DNA of 64,000 nt from the NCBI GenBank assembly GCA_003388505.1, contig QQVO01000076.1, positions 159,857 through 223,856 of the forward strand, written 5' to 3'. This stretch comes from Planctomycetota bacterium. Its GTDB lineage: Bacteria > Planctomycetota > Planctomycetia > Planctomycetales > Planctomycetaceae. Position 1 is the first letter of the stretch. Each line of letters begins with the position of its first letter. Below the pieces are notes generated by a model. It saw only the letters and a list, made by a program, of their open reading frames with translations. It was not told the DNA's origin and did not search any database. Made by a program: the position numbers and the translations under genes. Shown in pieces: positions 9,534 through 18,151 of the stretch.

Positions 9534-11012
9534 ATGGAAGAAGGTATGCCAGGTCGATATTGCCAATCCGTTCCGCACTCCGAGCATGCGTTTGCCGGTC
9601 TCAATGCGTTGGTTCCGGAGGGAGTGACCGTTCGCAGTCGGCGAAACATGTTGAAGGCGAGTCTGGCCGGGATGGCCGGCCTGTCTCTGCCGCGATTGCT
9701 TCAGGCGCGAACTGAGGGAGTCTCCGGCCAGCCGAAGCCGGGGGGACATCGCAGCGTGATTCTGCTGTGGATGACGGGAGGGCCTTCGCACATCGACACC
9801 TGGGATCCCAAGCCGACCCGTCCCTACAACAACCGCGGTCCCTTCGCACCGATCCAGACCGCCCTCCCGGACGTCTTGATCTGCGAGCATCTGCCGAAGC
9901 AGGCCGCGATGCTCGATCGGTTCACGATTATCCGCTCGGTCGATGCGACCAAGAGCAACCACGAACCCAACATGGTGTTTCAGACGGGCCACCTCGGTGC
10001 AAGCCCGCGCGTGGACCCGGTGAAAGGGGCGAAGTGGCCGGCGATTGGCTCGGTTGTCGCCAAGCACCACGGCGCAAACCAGGAGGGGATTCCTCCGTAC
10101 ATCGCGTTCAACAAGAGCCGGTCCCATCTGGCGTCTGCCGGATACCTGGGCAAGCAATACGAACCGTTCATTGGCAACCAGGCGGCCGTTCTGCCCGAAT
10201 ACGACCTGGTGGGCAATGACCTGGGTCGCAAGATCGGCGGGCAGATGTTTCAGGTCGCCGGCGGCTTGTCGCATGAGCGATTGCTGAATCGCAAGACGTT
10301 GCTCGACGACTTCGACCGCATGCGTCGCGATCTCGACCAGGGCGGTTCCCTGGCGGCGATGGATACGTTTACTCAGCAGGCCGTGGATCTGGTGATGGGC
10401 CGCCGGGCGCAGGAAGCGTTCGATATCTCACGAGAACCGGAGGAAACGCGGGCCCGCTACGGCGATCACCTGTGGTGCCAGCAGGCGCTGCTCGCGCGGC
10501 GGCTCGTGGAAGCCGGGGCGGCGTTCGTGACGCTCGATCTCTCCTATCACACCGCGTCGGGCACATGGGACACGCATGGCGATAACATCCCCCCGTACGG
10601 CGGGATCAAGAACGGACTTGGTCCGCTGCTGCCGCTGTTCGATCACTTGCTGACGACGCTGGTCGGCGATTTGGAAGACCGCGGGTTGCTGGACGAAGTG
10701 CTGGTGATCGCGATGGGTGAGTTCGGCCGCACGCCGAACATGGGAACGCAGGACAGCATCGACGGACGGAACCACTGGCCCGTCGTGATGTCGATGTCCC
10801 TGGCCGGAGGCGGACTGCGACACGGACAGGTGATCGGGGCGACGGAGTTCGACGGCGGGCACATCGCGCAGCGACCGGTGAGGCCGGGTGATCTGGCGGC
10901 GACGATCTACCGGCACATGGGCGTGCCGCTCGACACGCACTATGATGACGACCGCGGACGTCCCCATCCCGCTGTGCAGGAGAACGGGAAGCCGCTGGCG
11001 GAACTCTTCTAA
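9534..11012 (+). CDS. DUF1501 family Tat-exported protein
   Basis: This is a 492-residue protein. The twin-arginine signal SRRNMLKASLAG lies at residues 35-46, followed by a hydrophobic stretch. The core has DUF1501 hallmarks: WMTGGPSHIDTWDPKP, DTHGDNI, GEFGRTP and GRNHWP. The alkaline-phosphatase-like fold suggests sulfatase or phosphatase ancestry, but function is unproven. The start at 9534 was chosen because the upstream frame is encoded by the MITE-like element. DUF1501 genes usually pair with a DUF1549/DUF1553 (PSD1) cytochrome gene, which is absent here. The stop codon lies inside the first 111-bp repeat unit. Confidence 0.85.
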   Translation: MEEGMPGRYCQSVPHSEHAFAGLNALVPEGVTVRSRRNMLKASLAGMAGLSLPRLLQARTEGVSGQPKPGGHRSVILLWMTGGPSHIDTWDPKPTRPYNNRGPFAPIQTALPDVLICEHLPKQAAMLDRFTIIRSVDATKSNHEPNMVFQTGHLGASPRVDPVKGAKWPAIGSVVAKHHGANQEGIPPYIAFNKSRSHLASAGYLGKQYEPFIGNQAAVLPEYDLVGNDLGRKIGGQMFQVAGGLSHERLLNRKTLLDDFDRMRRDLDQGGSLAAMDTFTQQAVDLVMGRRAQEAFDISREPEETRARYGDHLWCQQALLARRLVEAGAAFVTLDLSYHTASGTWDTHGDNIPPYGGIKNGLGPLLPLFDHLLTTLVGDLEDRGLLDEVLVIAMGEFGRTPNMGTQDSIDGRNHWPVVMSMSLAGGGLRHGQVIGATEFDGGHIAQRPVRPGDLAATIYRHMGVPLDTHYDDDRGRPHPAVQENGKPLAELF

Positions 11013-11160
11013 CGAGGCAGGGCCTCGGACCATGGGAGCTACCGCTCGAAAGCGGGAACCCGCTCCCGTTGGTCGCTGAAACTTGACTCAAGTGCAACAA
11101 CTTCCAGGAAGGAAGTAACTTGACGAGGCAGGGCCTCGGACCGTGTGAGCTATCCGGTGG
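11010..11160 (+). repeat. 111-bp tandem repeat, locus 1 (1.3 units)
   Basis: Unit 1 starts TAACGAGGCAGGGCCTCGGA at 11010; the TAA is the DUF1501 stop codon. A second, truncated unit (TTGACGAGGCAGGGCC) begins at about 11121, giving a period of 111. The unit contains the hairpin-prone block CGAAAGCGGGAACCCGCTCC. The same unit occurs twice at 23611-23831. The remainder of the gap to 11391 shows nothing coding. Confidence 0.75.
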
Positions 11161-11391
11161 GAGAACGAATCGGCGGGCTCACGCCCTGCCGCTCGCCGGT
11201 TCCGCCCCAGCTTGCGGCTTCGCACACCGGTCGATTCTGCCGCATCCCATCTGAGAATCGCGAATCCGGCTTGTCCGACCCACCCCCTTGCGCTTAAAGA
11301 CCGCCAAATTGTAGGCGGCCTCACTGAGGCCGTCCGATCGCGGGAAGACCGGGCTCATTGAGCGCGGCTACAGAGATCGGGAATCCCGTTG

Positions 11392-12216
11392 ATGAACCGC
11401 GCGGTGTTGGCTGCGATCATTCTCAGCAGCGCCGGTTGCCGGACGCTGGCGCCGGTTTCGCCGCTGGCGCGCCTTGAGCGGCGGATGGTCTTTCACCCGG
11501 TGAAATACCCCGAGGGCGACTGGGCGCCGGTCGGACTCGGCCAGGAAGACGCGTGGTTCACCGCCGAAGACGGGACGCGCCTGCATGGATGGTTCCTCGA
11601 ACACAAGAATCCGCGCGCCGTGGTCCTGTTTGCCCACGGCAACGCCGGGCATCTGGCGCATCGCGCGGAATCGTTGAGGATCTTGCGGGATCGTCACGGT
11701 TTGTCGGCGATGTGCTTCGACTATCGCGGATACGGCCGCAGCGACGGCAAACCTTCGGAAAATGGTCTCTTGATGGATGCGCGGGCCGCACGCAAGTGGC
11801 TGGCCGAGCGAACCGGCGTTGCTGAGACTGACATCGTCCTCATGGGGCGATCGCTGGGCGGGGGCGTTGTCACGGAGCTTGCCGCGGAAGACGGAGCACG
11901 CGGGCTGGTGCTCGCCAGCACGTTCACTTCGCTGCCGGACGTCGGCGCGGAGCACGTCCCCTGGCTGTCGCCGCGGGTGGTCATGGTCAACCGGTTCAAT
12001 TCGGTTGAGGCGATTGAGCGTTACAACGGGCCGGTTCTGATCAGCCACGGCGACGCGGATGAGTTGATTCCATTCGAGCAGGGCGAGCGGCTCTTCGCCG
12101 CCGCTCCCGGTCCGAAGGAATTCGTGCGCATCCCCGGCGGAGGTCACAACGACCCGCAGTCGGAGGAATACCGGGAAGCGCTTGATCGATTCATCGACGC
12201 GCTGCCGCCCCCGTAG
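11392..12216 (+). CDS. Alpha/beta hydrolase lipoprotein (BEM46/ABHD13-like)
   Basis: This is a 274-residue protein. The signal has a lipobox SSAGC with Cys16. An oxyanion region HGNAGH precedes the nucleophile elbow GRSLG with Ser154. The acid is probably Asp223 (HGDADELIP) and the base His252 (GGGHND). Length and order fit serine esterases or peptidases of the BEM46 group. It sits between the two DUF1501 genes, each separated by repeat-rich gaps, so it is probably transcribed alone. The ATG at 11392 is preceded by an in-frame TTG. Confidence 0.87.
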   Translation: MNRAVLAAIILSSAGCRTLAPVSPLARLERRMVFHPVKYPEGDWAPVGLGQEDAWFTAEDGTRLHGWFLEHKNPRAVVLFAHGNAGHLAHRAESLRILRDRHGLSAMCFDYRGYGRSDGKPSENGLLMDARAARKWLAERTGVAETDIVLMGRSLGGGVVTELAAEDGARGLVLASTFTSLPDVGAEHVPWLSPRVVMVNRFNSVEAIERYNGPVLISHGDADELIPFEQGERLFAAAPGPKEFVRIPGGGHNDPQSEEYREALDRFIDALPPP

Positions 12217-12226
12217 GGCCGGCTGT

Positions 12227-12360
12227 GCCGGCCGCGAGGCTGGAGCGACCAACGGGAACGAAGCCCCGGTCGCGGGAAGCGTTCGTCCGAAGTCTCACGA
12301 CTTCGGCTACACGACCGGGGCTTCCCTCGCTTCGCTCAGTCCAGCCCCGGCCACCCACAT
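12227..12360 (-). repeat. Dispersed repeat, family F, copy 1
   Basis: The core ACCGGGGCTTCCCTCGCTTC followed by GCTCAGTCCAGCCCCGGCCA is the reverse complement of copies at 45855-45935 and 58125-58215. Here it is flanked by GCCGGCACAGCCGGCCCTAC-type palindromes up to about 12475. The 344-base gap contains no gene. Confidence 0.65.
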
Positions 12361-12560
12361 GGGATGTGTGTCGTGGACAGCTCAGTCGGGCCGGATGTGC
12401 CGGCCGCGAACAGCGGTCCCGAACTCGTTCCCACAGCGACTCTCTTCGGCCGGCACAGCCGGCCCTACGTTACAGACACATCCGGTCTCGAAATCGCAGG
12501 CCCTGCCGTTTACAATCCATCGGTGGAATCTGATGTGATTTGAATGGCACGAGGTATCCA

Positions 12561-13949
12561 ATGCTACATCGTCGCGATGCGCTGTTGCGGTTGGGACAGG
12601 CGGCTGTTGGGGGAATGACGCTGCCGGGGCTGCTCCGTGCGAATGAGCCAACGATCGGAAACGGCTCGGCCAAGTCCTGCATCCTGATCTACCTCTGGGG
12701 CGGTCCGCCGCAGATGGACATGTGGGACCCGAAGCCGAACGCCCCCGACGGCGTGCGGAGCCATTTCAGCCCGATCTCCACGTCTGTCCCCGGGATCCAC
12801 TTCACCGACCAGTTGCCATTGATGGCGCAGCACGCCGACAAGATGGCGGTGATCCGGTCGTACACGCATCCCAGCAATACGCACGAAGTGGGCGTGTATC
12901 ACACGCTGACCGGGAAGGTGGACAATACGCTGGCGGTGCCGCGAAACCGCCGCAACCGCCGCGACTTTCCGAATATGGGCTCGGTGGTGGCCCGCTTTTC
13001 TCCGCCGAGCGTGATGCCGGCCAGCGTCACCGTGCCGCGGCCCATCGGGCACGACGGCGTGGTCTATACCGGCACCTACGCCGGTTTTCTGGGGCCGCGT
13101 TACGATCCGCTCGAATTGCAGGCGCCCGGCGAGGTGGACGGACCGCCGCCGCATTCCATGGAACTGCCGCCGAGCCTCGATACCGGGCGGTTGCAGGCGC
13201 GGCGGGGTTTGCTGACAGCGCTGGATGAAGAGCAACGGGTTACCGAGGAGGTCAGCCAATTCGACCGGGCGGCCCGCCGCTCGGGGTTGGAACGGTTTCG
13301 CGAACAGGCGTTTGCGCTGCTGACGTCGCCGGACGCCAAGGCGGCGTTCGACATCGAACAGGAACCGGACGCGATGCGCGACGCCTACGGTCGGAACGAA
13401 TACGGCGAAGCGATCCTGACGGCCCGCCGCCTGATCGAGGCCGGCACGCGGCTGGTGACGATGGTCTGGTATTACGTCTGCCCGGACGGCAACGTCGCCA
13501 ACGTGTGGGACAATCACGGCGGCACGGGGTCGCTCGGTTCGCTCACCGGATATGAAATGCTGAAGGAGGATTACTGCCTGCCGTCGCTTGACCGGGCCTA
13601 TTCCGCTCTGATGGAAGACCTCTCGCAGCGCGGGATGCTGGATGACACGCTGGTCGCCATGCTGGGCGAGTTTGGCCGCACGCCGAAAATCAACGGCAAC
13701 CAGGGCCGCGACCACTGGGGTGCCTGCCAGTCGGTTGTGCTGGCGGGCGGCGGCATCCGGGGCGGTCAGGTGTACGGAGCGAGCGACGAGATCGCCGCGT
13801 ATCCCACCGAGAAACCGGTCTCGCCGGAAGATTTCGTGGCGACGGTCTACCAGGCGATGGGGCTTGAGTCGACAACACACATCTACGACGCGTCAGGCCG
13901 CCCGCATCATCTGAGCAGCGGCGAGGCGGTGAGGGAGTTGTTTGCGTAG
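12561..13949 (+). CDS. DUF1501 family protein, second copy
   Basis: This is a 462-residue protein starting at ATG 12561 (MLHRRDALLRLGQAAVGG). The N-terminus is Tat-like, with Arg-Arg at residues 4-5 before a hydrophobic run. It has the family motifs YLWGGPPQMDMWDPKP, WDNHGG, LGEFGRTPKI and GRDHWG. It is diverged from the first DUF1501 protein (9534-11012), with different spacing in the middle, so this is not a recent tandem duplication. It also lacks a PSD1 partner. Function is unknown. Confidence 0.85.
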   Translation: MLHRRDALLRLGQAAVGGMTLPGLLRANEPTIGNGSAKSCILIYLWGGPPQMDMWDPKPNAPDGVRSHFSPISTSVPGIHFTDQLPLMAQHADKMAVIRSYTHPSNTHEVGVYHTLTGKVDNTLAVPRNRRNRRDFPNMGSVVARFSPPSVMPASVTVPRPIGHDGVVYTGTYAGFLGPRYDPLELQAPGEVDGPPPHSMELPPSLDTGRLQARRGLLTALDEEQRVTEEVSQFDRAARRSGLERFREQAFALLTSPDAKAAFDIEQEPDAMRDAYGRNEYGEAILTARRLIEAGTRLVTMVWYYVCPDGNVANVWDNHGGTGSLGSLTGYEMLKEDYCLPSLDRAYSALMEDLSQRGMLDDTLVAMLGEFGRTPKINGNQGRDHWGACQSVVLAGGGIRGGQVYGASDEIAAYPTEKPVSPEDFVATVYQAMGLESTTHIYDASGRPHHLSSGEAVRELFA

Positions 13950-14028
13950 GGGACGGACTTTACGCCAGGCTCAAAGAGCCGCGACCGCCAGGGAGCGGGT
14001 TACGGGTGACCGGACTTAAAGAGCCCGG

Positions 14029-14991
14029 CTACAGAGCGGCCTCATTTCTGATTAGCTCGATCACGGAATCGGCAACCAATCGATAGCTGTCCCGCGTGTA
14101 GCCCCCGCTCAAGAGCATGATGGTTGGAATTCCGCGTTTCCTCAGTTCGTCCACAACGAACAGGTCGCGTTTGAGAATCGCTTCAGCCGAAATACTCAAA
14201 CCGCCGACTGGATCGCCTGTGAATATGTCCGTTCCTGCGTTGTAAACGGCGAGTCCCACCGGGGTCCTGGCAGCCGTATCGAGGAATCCCGGCAGCCGGT
14301 CGTGGAGTTCTTGCAGGTATACCGAGTCAGTGCAGGATCGTGTGATCTCAATGGCGCAGTCGATCCGCTTCCGTGCTTCGACGTCATAGTTGGGATAGAT
14401 GCGGCTGTTGTAGACGTCGAAAATGAACACGCGGTTGTCGTTCATGAAGGTGTGGCAGACTCCATTGCCCTGATGCGCGTCCGTATCAACGAAGACGATT
14501 CGATCGGAGTCGCCGATTAACTGGTCCCTCCGGAGCGATGCTACCGCGATGCCAGCGTCTGCGTAGATGGAGAACCCCTCTCCGCGGTCCGGCTTCGCAT
14601 GGTGGTAGTCTCCGCTGAGATTCACGGCGAATCCGTGGGTCAAGGCCTCTCTCGCAGCGAGGATTGTTCCGTACGTCGCCCAGCGCATTGGGCGGAGCAC
14701 GTGCCAGTCGACCGCCCACCCGGGAAGAAAACGAACCGCCGGCACCTCAAGTGCCTTGGCGATGTATCGGGCGTCGCGAAGCTTGGCGAGATAGTCAGTG
14801 GTGTGGACGAGCAGCAGTTCGTCGCGATTTGCGGACCGCGCGGGACGGACATGAATCTGCCGCAACGATGACCCGAAGCATTTTCGCAATTGTCTCCAGG
14901 CCCGTCCGTACTTCTGCGAGTCAAAGGGGTGGAGTCGTTCAATACCGTAGAATCTGATGTTGTAACGACGGGAATAGACGACGCGAGACAT
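14029..14991 (-). CDS. Histone deacetylase superfamily protein, class IV (HDAC11-like)
   Basis: This is a 320-residue protein. The N-terminus (VVYSRRYNIRFYGIERLHPF) closely resembles eukaryotic HDAC11. The catalytic set is complete: His130-His131 in YHHA, zinc ligands Asp171 and His173 in DTDAHQGNG, Asp255 in NAGTDIF, and Tyr298 in SGGYT. It should remove acyl groups from lysine or polyamine-like substrates; HDAC11 itself prefers long-chain acyl-lysine, which may or may not hold here. It converges with DUF1501 copy 2. The base upstream gap to the PSP1 gene is short. Confidence 0.9.
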   Translation of the reverse strand: MSRVVYSRRYNIRFYGIERLHPFDSQKYGRAWRQLRKCFGSSLRQIHVRPARSANRDELLLVHTTDYLAKLRDARYIAKALEVPAVRFLPGWAVDWHVLRPMRWATYGTILAAREALTHGFAVNLSGDYHHAKPDRGEGFSIYADAGIAVASLRRDQLIGDSDRIVFVDTDAHQGNGVCHTFMNDNRVFIFDVYNSRIYPNYDVEARKRIDCAIEITRSCTDSVYLQELHDRLPGFLDTAARTPVGLAVYNAGTDIFTGDPVGGLSISAEAILKRDLFVVDELRKRGIPTIMLLSGGYTRDSYRLVADSVIELIRNEAAL

Positions 14992-15045
14992 GGAGAGTCA
15001 GTTTGCAGAGCGCCCGCGAGTCCTGGAGCGACGGCAACGGACGTC

Positions 15046-15573
15046 TCAATTATGACACCCGCAACTCCCGCAGCCGCCGCCGGCAGATTCGATCGGTTTG
15101 AGGCCGTCGAGGGAGACCGGTTGGACTTCGATGACGCCGAACCCGGCGGCGGCGGCCTGGAGGGCGAGTTTGGTGCACTCGGGGCCGCGCTCGTTGAGGA
15201 CGTAGAGAATCAGTTTCGCCTCGTCGAGCGTCCATTCGAGGTCGATCAGTTGCAGGTCGAGGTTCCATTCGCGGATGCGCTGTTCCCAACCGGCGAACTC
15301 TTGCTCGGCCCGGCTGCGGAGCAGCGCGGCTTTGGATTGATCGGCCTTGAGAGCAATCCGTCGCACCTGGCCGGTGGCTGGAGGGGATTCGTCGCTGCCG
15401 TTGATCGGTGCGGCCGGTTTGACGAAGTCGAGCAAGCGGCCGAGTTCAAGACCGCGGGGCGTCTCGACGACGATCGATTCATCGCGCTGCAGCGGTCCGA
15501 CGTCGCCGGTCTCGAAGCGGGCGACTTCCGGCACACAGCCATAGCGGACGAGGGCGAGCGATGCGGGCGTCAT
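15046..15573 (-). CDS. PSP1 / RicT-like protein with C-terminal Cys cluster
   Basis: This is a 175-residue protein. The PSP1 C-terminal domain spans about 5-160, with the typical strand VVETPRGLELGRLL, then WTLDEAKLILYVLNERG. The end GGGCGSCGCHN carries three Cys and a His that could bind a metal or cluster. RicT (YaaT) acts with RicA and RicF on RNA maturation through RNase Y in Bacillus; those partners are not seen here. The start at 15573 was chosen because upstream codons fall in a REPIN. It precedes the HDAC-like gene on the same strand. Confidence 0.82.
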   Translation of the reverse strand: MTPASLALVRYGCVPEVARFETGDVGPLQRDESIVVETPRGLELGRLLDFVKPAAPINGSDESPPATGQVRRIALKADQSKAALLRSRAEQEFAGWEQRIREWNLDLQLIDLEWTLDEAKLILYVLNERGPECTKLALQAAAAGFGVIEVQPVSLDGLKPIESAGGGCGSCGCHN

Positions 15574-15603
15574 TCGGTGACCGATGAATGGTGGAAGTAG
15601 ATT

Positions 15604-15679
15604 GGGTGCCACTGGCTTTGCCAGTGCATCCCAAGATTGACGTTGACTGTACTTCGCACTGGCAAAGCCAGTGGCACCC
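15604..15679. repeat. REPIN-like element, copy 2 (perfect 23-bp arms)
   Basis: The left arm 15604-15626 and right arm 15657-15679 are exact reverse complements over 23 bases. Each arm is itself palindromic around ACTGGCTTTGCCAGT. The spacer is 30 bases. This is the best preserved copy of the elements at 4865 and 20801. Confidence 0.85.
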
Positions 15680-15796
15680 GTCAGTTCAGCGTAAACGAAG
15701 CGCCAGGATCGTATTGTCGATGAAGGGGACCGGGGAGTGCAAGTGGGAGCGAGCGTCATCGAGAAGCGCTCTCCTGCGGGTCGCGGCTGAACGGTG

Positions 15797-16486
15797 TCAG
15801 AAGAACGTCGCCAACTGGGATGGCTCATCGACGACCGTTTCAGCGCCGGCGTCGATCAACTCCTGCCGGTCGCGGAATCCCCAGGAGACGCCGATCGGGC
15901 GCATGCCCGCGCGATTCGCCGTCTCCATGTCAATCGATGTATCGCCCACATACAGCCAGTCTGCCGGTGGGATCGAGAGCTGGTTCGCGATCTCGAGGGC
16001 CGAAGTCGGATCCGGCTTCACCGGGACGCCCGTGCGTTGACCGGCGACGAAGGCGAAGGGACCGATGCCGGACGTTTCCGATCCGGAGTGCTCTGTCGTC
16101 GCGCCGCCGAAGAACTCCTCGATGCACAAGCGCGTGAACTCGTGCGGCTTGTTGGAGAGGACGGCTTGCGTCACGCCGCGTGCGGCCAGTTCGGCGACCA
16201 GTTCCGGGATGCCGGGATAAGGCCGCGTGTGCACGTTCCATGCGGCCCGGTAGGCGTCATCGAACACGCGCACGCAGTGATCCACGGTCTCCTCCGTGCT
16301 CTCCTCCGGTGGGAGTGCAGCGCGAAACAGATTGCGGAGGCCGCCGCCGAGGAGAAACCGATACTCTTTCAATGCGTGAGGCGCGAAGTTGCACTCACTG
16401 AGCGTCTGATTCGCGGCCTCGGCCACGTCGCGCAGCGTGTCGAGCAGCGTTCCATCGAGGTCGAAGAGGACGGCGGCAGCGGGCAT
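15797..16486 (-). CDS. HAD-superfamily phosphatase (phosphoglycolate phosphatase-like)
   Basis: This is a 229-residue protein. Motif I FDLDGTLLDT lies at residues 8-17, followed by a helical cap with LGGGLRNLF, motif II VLSNKP, the motif III Lys in VPVKPDP, and motif IV VGDTSIDMETA. This fits Gph/PGMB-type enzymes acting on small phosphorylated metabolites; the substrate is not decidable. Its ATG overlaps the stop of the upstream serine hydrolase by one base (TGATG at 16484-16488), so translation is probably coupled. Confidence 0.9.
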   Translation of the reverse strand: MPAAAVLFDLDGTLLDTLRDVAEAANQTLSECNFAPHALKEYRFLLGGGLRNLFRAALPPEESTEETVDHCVRVFDDAYRAAWNVHTRPYPGIPELVAELAARGVTQAVLSNKPHEFTRLCIEEFFGGATTEHSGSETSGIGPFAFVAGQRTGVPVKPDPTSALEIANQLSIPPADWLYVGDTSIDMETANRAGMRPIGVSWGFRDRQELIDAGAETVVDEPSQLATFF

Positions 16487-17637
16487 CACAGGGCCGCCGC
16501 GATCAGGTTGGAGAGACGCGTGAGATGCGAACTCCCAAGCGCGCCCATCGACGGAAGAGGCTGCGTCGAGAGCAGGACGGCGGCGGCGTCTCGGGCGGGG
16601 TCGATCCAGAAGAGGGTTCCGGTTGCCCCCCAGTGGCCGTAAGCAGTCGGACTGAGCAGATCGCTGAAGCTCGAGACGTGAGAAGTCCAGTTGAGCCGCC
16701 AGCCGAATCCCCAACCGCGGGTGCGCCGGTCCGCCTCCGGCAGGTCTTTCTGGCAGTCGAGCTGATTCGATGTCGCTGCGGAAACGGTCGCCTGCGAAAA
16801 GAGTCGCTCGTTTCCGTACACGCCGCCGCTGAGCATCATGCGGCAGAAAACGAGCAGGTCGTGAGCGGTGGAGAGCATTCCGCCCCAGGGCGCGCCGAGC
16901 GATCGCCAGTAGCGGCTGTTCCAGTTCCAGTCGTCGCCGTCCTGCTGTTCGGGCGGCACGCGGATTTCGGCGATGCGGGAGACCTTGGGCGGATCATCGC
17001 CGTCCGGCTCCCACCAGTCAGGGGGAGTCCCGAGCGCGGTGTCTTTCATGCCGAGCGGATTGAACAGTTCGCGCTGCACAAATTCGGAACAGGAGACGCC
17101 GGACACCTGCTTGATGATTTCGCTCAGCAAGGCGAAGCCCATGCTCTGATACTGCACGCCGCGCCCGGGGGGGAAGTCGAGCGAGACGCCGCAGGTTCCG
17201 GAGACGAACGATTCAAGCGGAGAACATGACGACCGTAGCGCCCGGTTGTTCGGCAGCATGTCGGGCAGGCCGGAGGTGTGCGTGAGCAGATGCCGAATTG
17301 TGATGGGTCGCTTTTCGGCAGCGCCAAACTCGGGGACGAAATCGACGGCGCGATCGGCCAGTGCAAGCTGTCCCCGCTCGATGAGCAGCAGCGTCGCCAT
17401 GGCGACGACCGGCTTGGTCAGCGACGCGATGAGAAAAATCGTCTCTTCGTTCACGGGAGGTGCGGCCGCATCGAGTCCGGTCTGCCCCCGGCAGACCGTT
17501 CCGGTCGTGCGGCCGCCGTGGACCAGTCCGAACGCCAGGCCGGGAATTTCGCCGGACTCGCCGAGACTGTCGGCGTAGCGGATGACGCGCTGCCAGCGGT
17601 GCCGGTCGACGATCGGGCGGGGTTTGGTGTGAGGCAT
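16486..17637 (-). CDS. Serine hydrolase, beta-lactamase / class C family
   Basis: This is a 383-residue protein from ATG 17637. The nucleophile motif SLTK is in IASLTKPVVA. The second motif is YQSMG (Tyr-x-Ser rather than Tyr-x-Asn), and HWGATG corresponds to the KTG-like third motif. No signal peptide is evident, so it is probably a cytoplasmic esterase or peptidase rather than an antibiotic-degrading enzyme. It forms a two-gene unit with the HAD phosphatase. The start is placed after a low-complexity Arg/Pro stretch typical of out-of-gene translation. Confidence 0.88.
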   Translation of the reverse strand: MPHTKPRPIVDRHRWQRVIRYADSLGESGEIPGLAFGLVHGGRTTGTVCRGQTGLDAAAPPVNEETIFLIASLTKPVVAMATLLLIERGQLALADRAVDFVPEFGAAEKRPITIRHLLTHTSGLPDMLPNNRALRSSCSPLESFVSGTCGVSLDFPPGRGVQYQSMGFALLSEIIKQVSGVSCSEFVQRELFNPLGMKDTALGTPPDWWEPDGDDPPKVSRIAEIRVPPEQQDGDDWNWNSRYWRSLGAPWGGMLSTAHDLLVFCRMMLSGGVYGNERLFSQATVSAATSNQLDCQKDLPEADRRTRGWGFGWRLNWTSHVSSFSDLLSPTAYGHWGATGTLFWIDPARDAAAVLLSTQPLPSMGALGSSHLTRLSNLIAAAL

Positions 17638-17657
17638 GAGTGCGGGAGGAAGGGGCG

Positions 17658-18023
17658 TCAGTCGGCTGACGGTTCGTCGTCGTCGGTGGTGGAGAAATTG
17701 ACCGGGATATTGTGGATCGGCATGAGACGGTCGAGGTTGGTGACCGACAGCACTTCGCGGACGTCGGGCGAGGGGTTGTAGAGGTGCACGTCGACGCCGC
17801 GTCGGCGAATCGACGCAAGCAGACCGAGCAATCCGCTGGGGACAAGTTTCACTCCCGTCAAGTCGACGCCGAACGTCTCGCACTTGTGCAGTTCGATGAG
17901 GGCCACCATCTCGTCGCGGTAGACGGCGACATTGACGTCGTCCAGGACATCCTCCCCGCGGAATCCAATCACGGTCGTCGGGCCTGTCTGGTAGACGTGC
18001 AGCACAGGGTCGTCTCTGGACAT
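17658..18023 (-). CDS. STAS-domain protein (anti-sigma factor antagonist-like)
   Basis: This is a 121-residue protein with a good ribosome site (GGAAGGAGTTCC) just before ATG 18023. It has the STAS-like order: an N-terminal beta strand VIGFRGEDVLDD, VDLTGVKLVPSGLLGLLASI and a C-terminal VLSVTNLDRLMPIHN. The usual phosphorylated Ser lies near VPSGLLG. It should act in a partner-switching pathway, but no anti-sigma kinase is adjacent. It lies 21 bases before the serine hydrolase gene on the same strand, so co-transcription with that pair is plausible. Confidence 0.85.
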   Translation of the reverse strand: MSRDDPVLHVYQTGPTTVIGFRGEDVLDDVNVAVYRDEMVALIELHKCETFGVDLTGVKLVPSGLLGLLASIRRRGVDVHLYNPSPDVREVLSVTNLDRLMPIHNIPVNFSTTDDDEPSAD

Positions 18024-18151
18024 CGGAACTCCTTCCCGGCGGCTCGAATGGTTTTCTCCCTGCGGGAGCGAGCCGACGATTGCTGACACGCGACGCGCTC
18101 TTGGACTATAACGCCGGTGCCGGCGACGGGAAAGCTGCATCGAGCGAGGAG

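Noticed and set aside
12564..13880. A 438-codon minus-strand open frame
   Set aside because: It is antisense to DUF1501 copy 2 and is a GC-rich shadow with many Arg and His.
16486..17637. Antibiotic-resistance beta-lactamase
   Set aside because: No signal peptide is present, and the second motif is YQS as in esterase or peptidase relatives.
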